Assembly: GCF_047948215.1 (NCBI RefSeq)
Contig: NC_134455.1
Span: 293,648,647-293,712,646 of the forward strand
Reading direction: 5' to 3'
From: Lycorma delicatula
Lineage: Eukaryota; Arthropoda; Insecta; Hemiptera; Fulgoridae
DNA: 64,000 nucleotides
Shown here one piece after another: positions 11,101 through 24,654 of the stretch. The position numbers and the translations under genes were made by a program. The notes beneath the pieces were generated by a model that saw only the letters and a program-made list of their open reading frames with translations, ran no database searches and was not told the origin of the DNA. Within the stretch, counting starts at the first letter, position 1, and every line of letters starts with the position of its first letter.

Positions 11101-12000
11101 ATATTGTTAATGCAAGATTGGAATGCAAGCATTGGAAAAGGTAAGAAAGGAATTGAGTTTTGCGTAAAGTATAATTTAGTATTTGCCAACTCTATTTAAA
11201 AAATCATAATAGAATGTACACTTGGAAAAAGCCTGGTGATACTGAAGAAAGATGATATTGTGGTTAAACAAAGATTTAGATCTTTGAAAAGCACATCTAG
11301 ACTAAAAGCTAGACTGAAAAGCACATCCTGGAGTAGACATTGATAGCCATGATTTAGTGATAATGAAAAGGTGTTAGATTGGTGGAATTTAGAGAAGCTT
11401 GAGGAAGAGAAGGTAAAGTTTTTTTTTGACATTGCAAGAGGTCTGAGTAATTTAGGTGGAACAAATAGAACTGGTAGGAAACCTTTGCTATCAGAGGATA
11501 TATTGCAGCTGATGTATGAATGTAGAAAGTATAAGAATGCTAGAAACTATCGACATTAAATACTAAAAACAGGAAGTAAAAATTAGCGAAATAGTTTATT
11601 ATGATAGATTAAGGAGAATTTTGTGAGAATTTTAGGTGGGTGGAGGAAATGAAATGGGGAAGAAGAGGAAGTCTAGAATGAAAAGGCAGATACAATACTG
11701 AGATCTGAATTTAATGGAGCATTAAAAGATTTGAATGGCAGGAAGGCTCCTGGGATAGATATCGGATACCTGCAAGAATTACTGTGCAGTGCAGGTGATT
11801 ATACAAACTGGTGTGTAATTTACAAAAGAGAGAAATTCAGACTTCATAAAAAGGTTGTCATTATACCAAAGAAAGTAGTAGAAAAATGTAAAAGAATACA
11901 GAACAATTAGCTTAACTACGTGCATCAAAAATCTTAGTGAGGTGTTAGTAGCTGAATTAGAAAAAATAATACACAGGCCTTAGTTTATAACTGATAGAGG
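11101..12000 (+). pseudogene. RTE-like LINE relic (endonuclease to RT start)
   Basis: The plus strand reads DWNASIGKGKKGIEF near 11115, the GDWNA box of an apurinic endonuclease domain. It continues through a linker (KVLDWWNLEKLEEEKVKFFF, then LSEDILQLMYECRKYKNARN) into LNGRKAPGIDIGYLQELL near 11735, which is the K-APGIDGIPAELLK entry motif of reverse transcriptases. After it comes KKVVIIPKK, the CVIVPLPKKG-like segment. Multiple stops and frameshifts. It resembles the family of the larger relic at 30520-33510. Inserted in the intron in the same orientation as the host gene. Confidence 0.75.
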
Positions 12001-12424
12001 CTTGTACCTTTTTCATGTTTCCAGTTGGTATCAATTCAGTTTTTCATTTTAATCAATTCATTAATGGTTTACACATTTATTTTGTGCTACAAAGAAGTTT
12101 CTAATTTAAATATGTATGTGGAAGTAAAAATATTAAATTATACTGTACTTTTTTGGACTTCATTCTTTTGCCAGTGAAAGAATGAACTATAATGGAACAA
12201 AACTGGTATTGCTTACTTTTTAATTATCACGATATGAATATTTTGATAGAATATCAAAATAAACTATCATTAAATGAGTGTTTTACTTAGTAAAATTCTT
12301 TGTTTCAATGTATTTTTGCTCATCACTTTGAGAAGTAAAAATTTCAAGATTCCTATAGAAACTATGATGCACAGCTGGTATTATATAGTGTAAATCATAT
12401 CCTTCTTGTTTGCTTGTGTAACAG

Positions 12425-12481
12425 GTTGGCAATGAGAATACAACTGAGGTTGATGAGACAATACTCTACCTGTCTTCATAA
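12425..12481 (+). CDS. Candidate alternative terminal exon
   Basis: A pyrimidine-rich tract (cttcttgtttgcttgtg) ends in taacag at 12424. The following phase-0 reading, compatible with the phase-0 donor at 9580, is VGNENTTEVDETILYLSS and then a stop at 12479-12481. AATAAA lies at 12644-12649. The peptide is hydrophilic, unlike most chance frames. It would give a short-tailed isoform ending after the Cys-Gly-Cys region. The opposite strand is also partly open here with a coding-like composition, so chance is a real alternative. Confidence 0.3.
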   Translation, partial: VGNENTTEVDETILYLSS

Positions 12482-12649
12482 TTTTGTAAATTATGAAATT
12501 CCATTTCTTCATTTAATGTTCCCAGTTCATTTAATTTTCCCCCTAAATACTCTTCCCACACCTCAGGAGAAAATTTGTTTCTTCAATCATTTGGCAAATA
12601 GATGTTACCTGTAACCATAATTTGATTGATGGCATTTAAATTAAATAAA

Positions 12650-15600
12650 ATTAGTTAGTGAAATACAAGCAGATGTCACTGAATACATAAGATGCGCAGA
12701 TGCATCAGAATACATAATTGTTTATGGGTTGAATGAAGCATGCTTGGGAAAAGGGAGTGCTTTTTGAGAGTATATCAGTATATATAATTTCTAGCCTGTT
12801 TTTGTAAATGTATAGACCTTTACATTTTATATTGGCATCTTGTTCTGCATTTATTTTGAAATGTAATTCATCACATGAGTAACAAGAGTAACAAGAGTAT
12901 GTTTTAGGATGCTTGAAATTTTATAACATTTTTCTTTTAACTTAATCAATTTTTGTATATCAATCAAGATACAAACCATACATTTTATGTATATTCAGTT
13001 CTGAGTGAAGGTACTTTCTGCCAAAATTGTCTATTCTAGAATAATGAACGCGTAACTTGATTTGATATGAGCTATCAAATTGGTGATCTATCAAGATTTT
13101 GAGGCTCATGCCTCTCCCTCTGCTATCAAATCAAATTTAAATCTCAATCTTTGGTTAAGCATTTATAGAGATGACCTCTCAACTTATTTGAAATTCATTT
13201 AGGAAAACTTTTCACATCCAGTAATATTATTCATATCTTCTTCATGGATCGCTCAGTTTCCAAAACTATTGAAATATCTTCAGCTTTTGATCAGCAGTGA
13301 ATTTTCCAGAGCAAATTTTAGCAGGCATATAACCTTACCTGAATTAGCATTTAATTTTCTTTTTCTTCCTCTTGATTCAGTTGCAGTATTATTTGCTAGG
13401 TTTGAGGATGACTGCCATGATGTGTCATCATTCTTTGCTGGTTCTGCATCAAATCCTGAAAAAAGTAGAGTAAGTTTTATTACATCACACATATAATTGT
13501 GAATCTGGAATGTAATCTTCATCTGATTCACTTTTTTTGAAGCTGTGCATTCACTTTTTTTTCAAGATATCTGGTTGAACATAAAACATGTGAACTAGGT
13601 TTCAGTATGACAGTGAATAATTTTATAAGACAATCGCTGCATAAACCAAAAACACTGGTGGATTTTACATTAACTTTTGGAACTGATTTGCTATGGCAGT
13701 CAGTTAATGTACTAATTTCAGACACATTAATCCATCTAATACAAAAATTATAAAAAATTTTATCATTTTTGATCAAATATTATGAGTAACTCATAATAGT
13801 AATTGGAATTGTATGCTGTTTTTTAATATATGCAGTCATATTTTCTTGCTAATGAGATTTCTGTTCCAGCCTCAGGATTATGCTTTTGGTCAAAGCTGTT
13901 TTCAGAAATAAAAAAGTGTGGATTGGAGAGTTGATATGAAAGGAAATTTTCATAAGCACTCTTAAGCTGGCTTTTTCTGAATTATCACTTTCTTGTGATT
14001 GTGATCAGAATGCCAAGTGAATTACAACAGTATTATTCCCTGCAGTGGTCTAATCTTAGTGCCAACTCCATGGACGTGAAGCACAGTAATGGACAGTGAA
14101 CTTGTAAGTTATTTGTTACTTATGTTATGTAAAATATGAAAAGTAAAGTATAATATTTAGTTATTAAACATAAAAATAGCAGATTATGATCAGAGTTATT
14201 TTTGTATACTTTTTTAAAATAAAAGTAAATATTACAAAAACTGATAGTTGGTGAGGAATCAAGAAATGATTCTCAATTTGAGTTTTGCAGTATAAAAGTT
14301 GTCTGAGCAAATATCTGTCAAGCAAACTAAATAATCCTATTTTGACTTCACTCAAATTATCTCCTATATACAACAATTTGAAATGTAGTACTAATTTATT
14401 AATGAGAGTTTTGGGTGAGATTATAATTTGCAAATCAAACATGTTATTTTTTATTATCCATGCATTTCATGTTCTTTCATAAAAGTTAAATATTTTTTTT
14501 CAAAAAGAGGTGTTTTATTTGTGAAATCTGCTGTTGCATGCTTGTATGGACTTATAATTATCCATACATTGTATTCTCCTTGATTTCTTAACTGAAATGA
14601 GAACCTCTTCCACTGTAGCAAAAGTTACATAAGTAAAGACAGCATGTAAATTACTTTTTGTGAAAAAATTAGTGTTTAGGAAATAGGACTTTTCTTAAGG
14701 TGATAAAAAGATGATCGCCAATTGAAAAGAATAAACAGTGAATTTTACACTTTTTTTTTTTAATTGAATTTTTTACAAAGAAACTTTTTATAATCACTGA
14801 AATTACAATTTATTCTGCAATTATTTTAGATCCTAAAAACTTACGATATTTAATATATTCTATAAATGCATTGAAAAGGATTCTATAAAATCATAGGTAC
14901 AGGGAGTACTGATGGAGAAATCTTGGAGAAATCACACATTGAATAAGAATCAGTTCTTTGCCCCTAGATTCAAAAATGTTGATAGTTATTATAACATATT
15001 AACTATATTAACTGCTGAGTAATTTTATCAATTTCAAAATCACTTTTCAAGAAAAATAGTAAATTTTACTCTGAAATTAATTTTTAATTTATTTTAATTA
15101 GTATTCAATTATGAAGAATTTTTCTCATGTTTGAAATCAGCAGTAAAATCTAGCAGTGCAGATAAGATTTGACTTATTTTTATTCAACAGTTAACTTAAT
15201 TCAACTCTGTTAACTCAATTTTTTGTTTCAGTTAACTGAGATGATACTTTTTCTTACAAAAAAACTCAACTGAAAATGAATTGTAAAACAAAATTATAAT
15301 TAAAAAATATAAGTTATAAAAAAAATATAACCAGTAAATTTGAGAATAAAATCTGTTTCATGATTGTTTGTAGTTTGTGTGAATAAATGGAGCTGTAAGT
15401 TAAAAGATTTCTAGATACCGATGTTTTATTTCTGTTTTTAACATTTTGCTTAAATGCATCCACAAATTTAAACATTTTTGTAACACTTTTGCCAAACGCA
15501 AAAACAAAAACAGGATCCTATTCAAGATTGATTTCATCATTAACCTATTCAGAGCGCAACTAAGAATAACATGCCCAAAAAGCATAACTTTAGTTTTGTG

Positions 15601-16338
15601 ATGCTGCTTTAGCCAAGGAAACTATAATTGCCCTTGTTGAACCATTAGGAAAATTTTGGTGCTCTTTTTTGTGAGGTGTTTGTGACAAACATATTGCTGT
15701 TTGTGATTTGAATGTAGTTAGTTAGTCCTTATATGGACTGTGTTAGTGTTATAATCTGATAAAAAAGTTGTTCCATAACATGAATAAAAAAACTTAGGTA
15801 TGTATGATTCATTAAATTATTCATTATACATCATTTCATAACTCAGTCGCTGAGTTATGAAATGGGAAGAAGCCAAAAATAAAATATTAGTAAAGAAGTA
15901 TATTAGTAATCAAGATAAAATATATTGATGGAGCTCTTGTAATTGACTGCCTAAATGTTTGGTGGTAACACCAGTAAAGTTATTTGAGAATTAGAATAAA
16001 AAGTGAAATTGCACATACTTATAATAAGATTTGTTAACAACATTTGACATTTAAACTATAAATGTGCAGAGCCAAACTGGCTTTTAAACTGGTGTTCATT
16101 TAACACTTGGAAAAAATAAAATTGCTTATATAAGTTTTAACATGGGAAAAAAATCTGCATCAGCAGAAATGATTTCAAAGAATGTTTTGTAACTTGGTAA
16201 CTTTCTCTACATCAGAGAGAAAGTGGATAAATTAATAGAAAACTAAAAACACTTCATGAAAACTTTCTTAAACTAAAAGTAGGAATATTTATTAGCAAGT
16301 ATGCAATAGAAAACAACTACAAAACATGTGTACAAACG
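12650..16338. other. Intron sequence, no firm gene
   Basis: Mostly AT-rich non-coding DNA apart from the exon-like segment at 13339-13469. On the minus strand at about 15680-15425 there is a degraded coding-like stretch (FPNGSTRAIIVSLAKAAS, later DPVFVFAFGKSVTKMFKFV) broken by several stops. It may be a relic of a transposable-element protein, but I cannot place it in a family. Confidence 0.35.
13339..13455 (-). CDS. Exon-like segment on the minus strand, possibly a nested gene
   Basis: On the minus strand, ctcta-cttttttcag precedes and aattcag|gtaagg follows a 117-bp open segment (2 + 38 x 3 + 1). It encodes GFDAEPAKNDDTSWQSSSNL followed by ANNTATESRGRKRKLNANSG. The peptide is hydrophilic, with a basic SRGRKRK cluster like a nuclear localisation signal. 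No partner exon with matching phase was found. The plus strand of almost the same bases also has good splice sites (13381-13469), so only one of the two, or neither, is real. Confidence 0.3.
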
Positions 16339-16349
16339 TACACACACAC

Positions 16350-16385
<36 letters not shown>

Positions 16386-16453
16386 ACACACACACACACA
16401 CACACTTACACACACACACACACACACTTACACACACTTACACACACACACAC

Positions 16454-16487
<34 letters not shown>

Positions 16488-17113
16488 ACACACACACACT
16501 TACACACACACACACACACACTTACACACACACACACACACTTACACACACACACACACACACTTACACACACACACACACACTTACACACACACGCACA
16601 CACTTACACACACACACTTACACACAAACACTTACACACACACACTTACACACACACACTTACACACACACACTTACACACACACGCACACACACACACT
16701 TACACTTACACACACACACACACTTACACACACACACTTACACACACACACACACTTACACACACACACACACACTTACACTTACACACACACACACACT
16801 TACACACACACACACACTTACACACACACACACACTTACACACACACACTTACACACACACACACACACACTTACACACGCACACACACACACTTACACA
16901 CACACACACACTTACACACACACACACACACTTACACACACACACACACACTTACACACACACACACACACACACACACACTTACACACACACACACTTA
17001 CACACACACACACTTACACACACACACACTTACACACACACACACACACTTACACACACACACACACTTACACACACACACACACACACACACACTTACA
17101 CACACACACACAC

Positions 17114-17195
<82 letters not shown>

Positions 17196-17239
17196 ACACA
17201 CACACACACACACACACACTTACACACACACACACACAC

Positions 17240-17277
<38 letters not shown>

Positions 17278-17293
17278 ACACACACACACACAC

Positions 17294-17329
<36 letters not shown>

Positions 17330-17347
17330 ACACACACACACACACAC

Positions 17348-17385
<38 letters not shown>

Positions 17386-17475
17386 ACACACACACACACA
17401 CACACTTACACACACACACACACACACACTTACACACACACACACACACACTTACACACACACACACACACACAC

Positions 17476-17512
<37 letters not shown>
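16339..17512. repeat. (CA)n array punctuated by CTTA, 1.17 kb
   Basis: About 1170 bp of pure (CA)n interrupted at irregular intervals, usually 14-40 bp, by CTTA, giving runs of (CA)nCTTACACAC. There are a few point variants (CG, AA). The higher-order spacing repeats in places, especially 17040-17490, which suggests slippage of (CA)n combined with unequal exchange of larger units. Long His/Thr-rich frames through it are artefacts of the repeat. Confidence 0.98.
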
Positions 17513-17514
<2 letters not shown>

Positions 17515-18070
17515 GATATTACTACAAAACAGGTTTCAAACACATAATTCTTTTACACAATGGAAAATTTTTTTACTAATAAAAGAGCGAGGTAGGAAAA
17601 GAGGCCAGTAGGATTTGAATGAACCCAAAGGATTCGCTTTTAATACCAGTGCATGCCAGTCAGTCAATATGAAGATGATAGTTGAAGTAGTGGGAAAAGT
17701 TTGATGGGTTAAGAGCTGAAGTGAAAAAATGTGGAGGCAACAGTGTAAATGAATTTTGGCTGAATCTGAAAAGATGCACAAAAACTGTGGAACAAATTAC
17801 TGGCTTTATTAAGGGAATAAAAATGAAGAATCATTGGGGGTTACCAGAGATATGAGTGAAGAAATGGAGACTGAAGGAAGTAGATAAATGAAATAGATAA
17901 GAGATTCTATAGAAAAATGAATTACAAATTAGAAATGTCTTGCAGACGAATGCTTGGTTAAAAGACTAGAAAGAAAAGGCAGTATTAACCAATATACATT
18001 GTCTTTTACTAGCAGTAAAATATGATGGATGGAAAATGATAAATGAGCTGCCAACAAAAGCGATTAAATG
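17513..18070. other. Non-coding, possibly repeat-derived
   Basis: Purine-rich plus strand with short LINE-like phrases but no motif I can name. No host exon seen. Confidence 0.35.
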
Positions 18071-18490
18071 TATTATACCATAGGCAAGTTTATGGGCCGT
18101 AATTTTTTGTGGAAGTGTTTCTGGAATGAACTATGTAGATTGATATGCTACAACTATGGAACTTATTTTGGCAACAAGATTGTGCACCTTCTTACTGGCA
18201 TAACACTGTAAGTCATTAATCGAATGAAATTGAGGACCGAATGATTCGGCTTGTTTACTGTGGCTTCCATGTTTGTCTGATCTGACATGTGATGACTATT
18301 GTTTTCTTTGGGGATTTATTAAGGATGTGTATGTGCACCATTGCCAGCTGACCTACACAACTTGAGACAATATTGAAGCAGCTGTTGCATCAATTATTCC
18401 AGACTTTCTGATTAAGTATGGGATGAACTCCTCCCTTGTTGGCTGGATGTGAGAAATGGTGTTTACATTGAACATTTTTGGGAAAAACTG
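18071..18490 (+). pseudogene. DDE transposase relic (C-terminal half)
   Basis: Across broken plus-strand frames one reads QQDCAPSHWHNTVSH near 18170, the QQDGAPPHW box with the second catalytic Asp. Then comes a degraded WPPRSPDLTPCDFFLWG region (VFFGDLLRMCMCTI near 18310) with PLPADLHNLRQY behind it. A terminal segment resembles VWEELDYRLDVCRVTNGAHIEH, seen as VWDELL, then CWLDVRNGVYIEHFWE at about 18415-18480. It contains many stops, and the N-terminal half is absent. It belongs to the same broad insect Tc1/mariner-type group as the relics at 20385 and 59549. Confidence 0.7.
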
Positions 18491-20384
18491 GAAAAACAAC
18501 TTATTAAAATCCTGATATTCATTTTGAAATGTATGTATACCATAAGATTATGCATGGCACTTTTGTCAGGGGCAGATAACCATGTAATAATTTATTAGAA
18601 ATGAGCGTCACCAAAATAAATTATCATGTCAGCTTTTTGTCCCTCTAGTAAGAAATTGTGATTTAGCTACAATAAAAGTACAAAAAATTATGAAAAGTAA
18701 TAAGTTTACTGCTCTGAATGTATTAGGTGAATGAATGTTTAGAAGTTCTGATATCTTAATATATACTACGTATACCAAATATTAGTCTGATACTTTTTCC
18801 ATTGTAACTATGACCTTGTACGAGGCATTTATAGGAGAATGAATATATACATCCTTGACTTTACAGAATAATACGGCTCTATGAACACATTTTCCTAGAA
18901 AATTAAGTTGTATATAGTGAAAAATTTCTAGTTGATACTACAAAAATTAACTAATGATTAAAATTAATTAATGATTATGAATTTTTTTATTGTTAAACAT
19001 AATAGTAAGACTAAGATATTACCCCTGCCTACCAACTTGAGATCCATGTATAATCATATACACACTAATGAAATAAGATAACTTAGGGTCTATTATATAA
19101 ATGTGGATCTGTAGAAATTTTAGAAATTGTATTTAAACCTGACTGTGATTACTAAAAATAATGAAAGCCATGATTTAGACTAGACCTTGTTACTTGGTCA
19201 GTTATGAATGAACCTAAAATTCTTTTAAATTTATTTTTCAGACACACTTATGTTACTTACTGCCCTTATACTTACTGTCCTTACGAGTAATAGCCTAGCC
19301 TACCTACTGTTATTTAAGAGCATAGCTATATAGAAGTTTATAAAATATAAAAAATTCAACTTACATAAGGAGATCTTTAACATTGTTGCTGCTAGGTCAA
19401 ATTAAAGTAGAGCACAGATTTCCAGTCAAATAAAATATCATTGTAGATATAACAAGAAATAAAATCATGGCAAACTGTTAATCATAGCCAACTTATAGAA
19501 GCATTTATTGGAGCACAAAAAGGACACTGCAAATGTACTTTTACAAAATGACTTGTAATTTTACATGGTGCGCTTCACATTTGTGATGTGTATGTATGAT
19601 GTGAGTTGAGAAATAATTTGATATTAGTAGTAATAATTGCAAAAATCATCTGTTCAAGTATGAAATTTCATTTAATTACTGAAATTTAGCCTCAAAAACT
19701 GAAAAAAAACTAAAAATGTTATTTTTTATTATGTTTCACAACATGAAAAAATTCATGTGAAACGCAAAAATTACACACCAATAACAGATTTTGGACTTTT
19801 TTAAAAAGCAATCATTTTAAAGGTATTGAACATTTTTAAAGAATTGCTATTTTAATTAAAAATGAAGTAAAGATTTGATGAGTAGTAATGAAACTGTAAT
19901 TAATATATTGTATATGAAATATTGTTTTAAAATAAAACTAGATTAAATACTTCATCCCAGAGAGAGGGATATACATTATACATAGAAAATGTTTACCTGT
20001 GAAGTTGCAGCATTATACTTTTCATGCAAATTCATATTGCATGTTAAAAAATAGTCAAGGCAGGATACTTTTGTTCCAGGCTTTTTGAAGAAAAAATTTA
20101 CTTAACAGATTAAACAAATTATACAGCAGATTGATATAAGGCACTTGCAATTTTAAGTTTCAAACTCTGTGGAAAAGGTATTAGTCGCATAAAATTAAGC
20201 AATCCATAACATAATGGAATACTTTTGTATATATCTTGAAATGCTTAGTTATGAGGAGAAGTAATGAATTAACTACATTTTATATCTGGTGTTTGTATCT
20301 CCCATTCATAATGTTTTGAAGAAACTATTAAAATTATATCCTTATAAATTAGAAGCATTACACCACAGGACCATGCTGCTAGAA
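18491..20384. other. AT-rich intron, nothing recognised
   Basis: No motif, repeat array or exon-like segment found on either strand. Confidence 0.45.
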
Positions 20385-20760
20385 AGGAATTTTCTGTTGA
20401 AATGATTGAAAGATTAGAAAATGATGTAACCTTAAAAAGTTATGTTCTCAGACCCAAATTTCACATTTCTGGAAAAAAGAACACCCAAAACGTTTGAATA
20501 TGGAGATCAGAGAACCTAGATGGTACAAGAGATTGCCCAAAAGTTGTTTGGTGTGGACTGCTTAATAATCGTGTAATAGATCTTTTTTCAATATGATTTT
20601 TTTCCCCCATGGGATTTTACAAAGAATAATGTTGCAAAACTCATGCAGTTAATATTGATAACCTTAAAGAGAGGATTTTTAACGCATTTGAATTCATAGA
20701 TGTGGATGTTATAATGAACATGGCATGAAATTGATTACTTGTAGAATATTTTGTAAATTA
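20385..20760 (+). pseudogene. DDE transposase relic (internally deleted)
   Basis: The plus strand reads FSVEMIERLENDVTLKSYVL near 20390 and FHISGKKNTQNV near 20460, where the FSDEATFHLSG region is mutated. Then comes RDCPKVVWCGLLNNRVI near 20530, corresponding to RDSPKVNVWCGLLNNRVIGPFFF. About 60 bp later it jumps to NIDNLKERIFNAFEFIDVDV, the C-terminal helices. The central part with the QDGAP and WPPRSPDL boxes is missing. It is a separate copy from the one at 18071, because both retain the C-terminal segment. Confidence 0.7.
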
Positions 20761-23700
20761 CTAATTACACATTGAATGTCTTTGATTACAGGTAAAAAAA
20801 AATTCAGTTTTAATGTTTCTAAATTCATACAACCAGTATTTGTATCTTAATAAATTATTAAACTCAATATCAAATTTGTTCAGATAATTCTTGGACACCT
20901 GGTATTTTACACAGATTGCAATGTACACATTAGGAATAATAAAAATCTGACTGCCCTCTGTGTTTTGCTTACTCGCTGTATTTAGTAATGCTTATTATTT
21001 AGTCTGTTACTAAAATTTCATTCTAACTGTTTAGACCTGCAGTTGAAATTTGGAAAGAACTTACTTTAAATAATGTTACTTCAATTATGGATGAAATGAA
21101 CTGTTTTTAAGATATAAAATATTTAATTGAAAATTTTATAGTTTCACATTATTTGTATATAGCGAGTGAATTATTCTTAAACTGTATTATTTCCAGTTAG
21201 ATTTGTCTTTAAACCTAATAATGCAAACACATTAAAACATTTTTTTTTTTTAATTTTATATGGAAATGAAGCAGTTTTTTTTCAATTATTGCTCATTATG
21301 TCATCATGATAACCCATTATCTTGATTTGTGCCTTCTGTTTTTCATCAATAATGCATGAAAGGCAAACATTGCTTAAATCAAATTTGTTGAATGAATTTA
21401 TATTATCTGTTCTTCTCCCTCTTTACAACAAATAAATGTGTGCAGTATTTACTCAATCTGGCTGAATCTTTTAAACAGAAAGTAATTGGGTAAAAAATTC
21501 AACAAACCAAATAAAATTTGAAACAATCTTTTTATCATTTCTTAACCTTAACACCTTCCTACTGTCAAAATAAAACAGTTATTGGAATTTTGATTTGACA
21601 GTTTGCATCCAGGTAAATAGATAGATAAAATACTGTATCTAAAGGAACAGGAGTAGTAATTTTTCTAGTAGAAACAAGTGCAATATGTGGTAAATATTAA
21701 TAAAATCTTCACCTTTAATAAAATGTTAACCTTTATATTTCTTTTTTCTGTTAACAAAGGAATATTACGTAAAATTGCGAATACATAAGAAATATTATAA
21801 TAATAGAACAATTTATATTAATAATCACTAAGTATTTATTGTAGTAAATGAAGTTCACAGTGTTACTTAAAATGCCTTACAAAAAATAAGAGAAAAATTT
21901 ATCATTCTAAAATTATTTTGTCACACTAAAGACAGCAATGTTTATAGATGAATGTTTATATGAGTAGCAGTTCAGTCTATAATAAGAAACGCACTGCATA
22001 TGCTGCTCAACTGAACATGTCACCAACTATATATTATTGTTGGTGTGCACATTGTTGTTAAGACAATAATGTTTATGTTGACAATTAATAATTGTTTTCA
22101 TTATAATTAATTCTTCATTGTGAAAAATTAATATAATGATAATGCTCAGCTGAAATTAGCTGCTGGTTTGTACAGTTGTAATAAAAAAGATATATAAATA
22201 TTTAAAATGATTAGAAAATTATAGATTATTTAAAATTAAATTCTTTTCATCCATTTTGAAGCGTACATGATAATTTCTTTTACTAAAAATGTTATAATTC
22301 AGAATAAAATAAAAGTAGAAATAAAAATAAAACATCGCAAAATATAGAATGTTTCCTAGCAATCAAAAAATACTCAGTGAAAACAAATATCTACTTTGGT
22401 AACAAAATGTAAATATGGCGATGTATAAAACAAAAAGTAAAATTAGTTTTAAGTTTATATATCAAATAACAGCACATTAGTGTAAATGTTTTAATTACAA
22501 GAATTAAGGTAAACTCTTGTTTGATTAGTACCAAATTTTTTTTTTAATTAGTTATGTTTTTAAATGTTTTTTTTTTTTAAATTATAAGTTCTTGTATTAA
22601 TTGGTATTCAAAAGAAAGAAAAGTAAGAAAGAAAAGTAAGAAAGAATTATTTTACTAGTTACTGCTAATTCATTCATATTATGGTTTTGCATCACTCTAT
22701 ATCCTTTTTGATTAATTGGCATGAGTAAAAGTGCTAATCTCTTTTGTATAGATTATTTGAAATTTTTTGTCAGTAACATCAGCTACTAAAAAATATTAAT
22801 TTTCAAGGGCACAAACAAATTTTTTTATTCAGGAATGCAGAACCAATTATATTCTGCATTGTTCAGGACCAACATTGTGTATATATGCTTATTGGTATTA
22901 AGCACAAATAAAGTACAATAAGAGAATCAGAAATGTAGAAAAAATTATTGAAGTAACAAAGTTATTTAGTATAATTATTTTATACGACATTTCATAGACA
23001 TCTTGGAATGCCGCAGAATGAATTTTTTTATAAGGAAATCTCAATCATTGAAATAAAATAAATATAATTATTTTCATTGTGTTTTTTGAAGGAAATAAAA
23101 ATTTTTGTAATGTTGTAATATCTTAAAACTGTTAATGAGTTTTTGCTTACTTTTTGTAAAGCTTTATAAAAATTATTTTCTTAGCGACTGCACTCTCAAT
23201 AAAAATTATTGCTATACTGTTTAGTTTTGCTTGGCCCATTGTTGAGTAGAGATATCAGTTTGGAAAAACTTATTTTGAAAAAACAATTTCAAGGTTAAAC
23301 ACAAGTTCAGGACTGATTCTTGAGACACTGAAAATCACTCAGTTTAGTCTCATCTTTTTTAAATTTGGCTGGTTGAACGTGATGTAAGTCTGATTTTTGG
23401 TTGGAGTTCTTTCTATATTTTATCAAATGTTCAGAAACACTTGAAATTAACTAAGACAGTATTTAAGTTTGTGTTTCAATAAAGTGGGTTAACTGTACAG
23501 TGGCAAACCACACACATTCAACTTTATAATTCAATTATATGTGAAGTATAGCTTTTGGAAAAGCAGCTTCCTGACTGTCATTTCAACCATGAAGTGTATT
23601 TCATCCCTTCCCCAATGTTATGCGCCTGATTGGTGCTCAAATGCAATTTGATTTAATGTCATTAATTATTTTAATATCGGCTGATAAAAAGGACTTTTAA

Positions 23701-24654
23701 CATTTATTACTTTACAGCAATACACCTGATGTTACCCATTTAAAGAAATAATTAAAAAACTTATTTAGAAACAATTTCCATGATTGAAATCTCATCAGTA
23801 CCTTCTCTTTCTTCATATTTTTATTATTTAGCTGTCTAGCTTGAAGAAAAATAGGTTTTTGGAACTTACAGTAACCTCCTAGCCACTTACATTAATACTT
23901 ATGGTTACAGAAGAAAGTATCAAACATACAGAAAAAAAAAATTAAGGCAAAAGAATACCACGGTCCTCTGATAACACTGGTCAACATAAAATTTGAAACT
24001 GAAAATGGAATAGGTGTTCTATATAGTAGTTTATATGCTGAATCATAATATATGTTCTGAAACAACCAATCACATAATGTTATTAAGTTACAATCCCTTA
24101 AATTTATTTGTTACATCATTTGTAGAGCAAACAATACAAATAAGTTAGTATCTGTATGTTTGCTTATTCACATCTGATTTATAATGAAATGCATGCTGCA
24201 GACCTATATATGACATGTAACAGTTGAATGATATCATTTCATATCAAGCCAGATATGTATATAGACTTGTCAGCAAGTCAAGTTATGAGTATTGAGTTCA
24301 GCTCTTGGTATGACTTGCTACGTTCTTTAGTTGTAGTAGTGGTTGTATCAAATGCATATTATAAAGATTGTTTCATAAGTGATGCCATAAATTTAGTGAA
24401 AACATTTTATGACAGAACAACTTGTACTATTTTAAGTTTTGTGTATGATTATGTTTCATGCTGTGTTTTATTGCACTCCATGGTGAAACAATTTTATGAA
24501 GTATTTTAGGTAATAAGTATTTATAAATTAAAGCTTAATTATTTTTATAATTAAGGATTTCCGTAATATTTCAGTTTACTTTCATTCATTAAAACATTTT
24601 GAATCTTACAATGAATAAAAATCAGGCTTGTAAAAATTCTCAAAATATTTTTGT
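20761..24654. other. AT-rich intron, nothing recognised
   Basis: Long AT-rich stretch with poly-T runs near 21240 and 22535 and a short gaaagaaaagtaa repeat near 22610. The 93-codon frame at 24228-24509 has no motif, splice context or start context and is not called. Confidence 0.45.

Noticed and set aside
16326..17611. 396- and 427-codon frames rich in His and Thr
   Set aside because: They are produced by (CA)n and CTTA repeats, which lack stops in those frames; no coding signal.
24228..24509. 93-codon plus-strand frame
   Set aside because: No recognisable domain and no upstream or downstream gene signal in an AT-rich intron.
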